Shown: one piece after another, positions 30,584-31,461 of the stretch
How the letters are laid out: each line of letters begins with the position of its first letter
How positions within the stretch are numbered: position 1 is the first letter of the stretch
Assembly: GCA_032718475.1 (NCBI GenBank)
Contig: JAUCBJ010002679.1
Coordinates: forward strand, 1-31,461
Direction of reading: 5' to 3'
DNA length: 31,461 bases
Origin: Nemertoderma westbladi
Lineage: Eukaryota; Xenacoelomorpha; Nemertodermatida; Nemertodermatidae
The notes under the pieces: model-generated
What the model was told of the DNA's origin: nothing
What the model saw: the letters and a program-made list of their open reading frames with translations, nothing else
Databases searched by the model: none
Program-made: the position numbers and the translations under genes

Positions 30584-31461
30584 TTTGTTTAATCGTATAT
30601 TTTATATTTAAAGTTTAGGCAGTTTGGTTTACGTCCAGCTTGCTGACTTTTTTAGTCAGAAATAACAAATAAATGTAAAACGCCATGGCGTGCCATATAC
30701 AATGACATACATTTATTATTTATTAGTTTGACATCGGGAAATGTTGTTACTATATCCTTTATGGTCGGTAATAGAGTTTGATTGTAATCATTGGGGATGA
30801 TATTTTGTAACGTTATAAATTTTGTTGATGTAATTTATTGTTTGATTTTCTCGGTAGCCGTATATAGAATGCTCTGTGGGAGAAGGGCCCATGCCATACT
30901 TTAATTAAACCTAATTAACTTGATATATTTATATGTTGGTCAACTTATCTAAAATATCTTACTGGTTAAATAATTTATTTAGTAATAGATGAAATGAAAT
31001 TCAAGAAATAAGATTATTTTTTTAATGAGGAAAGCGTTGAAACCACAATCGCTGTAAAACAGTAATGTTTCACATTAACACGCCGTCCAAGAAGCAATGA
31101 AGCTGCCACACTCCCCATCCCCTATATACATGCCGGGGCCGGCCTACCTTTTGCAGCTGCCCATCGTGTTAGCATGGCAAATAATAATTGGCAACACGTC
31201 TTGTACTATTATACAACCCATCAATTAATTCCGACCTTCATCCGTAATGCAAATGAAATAAAACCCCGACTATGCGTGACATGCGCCCTCGCATAACCAA
31301 TTTCTGTCCAGTAGTGAACGGAGAACTTGCCACCTCTTTACCCAGTATATCAATCGGCATTAATCGAAGTTAAGCTCGCAAGGGAAACCTGGTGTGCCTC
31401 GTTGAATCCATCTGATTGTAAAGTTTGAGTACAATATGTGGCAGCTCAGGTAATGCGGGGG
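30584..31461. other. AT-rich intergenic, no gene seen
   Basis: No long ORF on either strand and no repeat that I recognise from elsewhere in the window. Confidence 0.55.

Overview
The window looks like nuclear DNA of an animal, most likely an aquatic invertebrate. It is AT-rich intergenic sequence full of non-autonomous repeats. It holds a metazoan-type heterotrimeric G-protein beta subunit, a non-LTR retrotransposon reverse transcriptase, tRNA-derived (SINE-like) sequences and at least one gene split by canonical GT/AG introns. Nothing bacterial is present: no operons, no Shine-Dalgarno sites and no CRISPR. I cannot name the species.

Layout. 48-877 is a 22-bp palindromic minisatellite. 966-1160 is a tRNA-derived SINE-like piece. 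1978-4490 is a mosaic of AT-rich repeats and a MITE-like element, interrupted by a 105-codon minus-strand ORF (2419-2736) with a CCAAT/CRE promoter-like cluster upstream of it. 4952-5515 holds four copies of a (TCTG)n-tailed repeat facing each other. 6089-8656 is a minus-strand spliced gene of unknown function, for which I can place three or four coding exons. 8935-10367 is a 1.4-kb foldback element. 10397-10505, 14588-14688 and 14734-14842 are one small MITE family. 11336-11827 is a second foldback element. 11850-14568 holds three pieces of one LINE family, one of which keeps an open reverse transcriptase ORF (12198-14354).

The centrepiece is 15227-30140. An intact, intronless G-beta gene (342 codons) ends at 16255. 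Its last nine codons plus the stop codon continue directly into a 30-bp tandem array of about 460 copies (roughly 13.9 kb, 44% of the window). The array unit is a copy of the gene's own 3' coding end (W-D-S-L-V-K-L-W-N-stop). The minisatellite therefore appears to have been born from the C-terminal codons of the WD40 protein and expanded downstream without destroying the gene. The array has higher-order structure, including a 1,457-bp internal duplication offset by 2,427 bp with only two differences noticed. No polyadenylation signal is visible inside the array; the first downstream one is at 30275. The many ORFs in the array are a by-product of a 30-bp period (a multiple of three) and mostly lack ATG starts.

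The genes do not form a functional pathway. The region reads as a repeat-rich locus with one conserved signalling gene, one uncharacterised spliced gene and one possible small gene.
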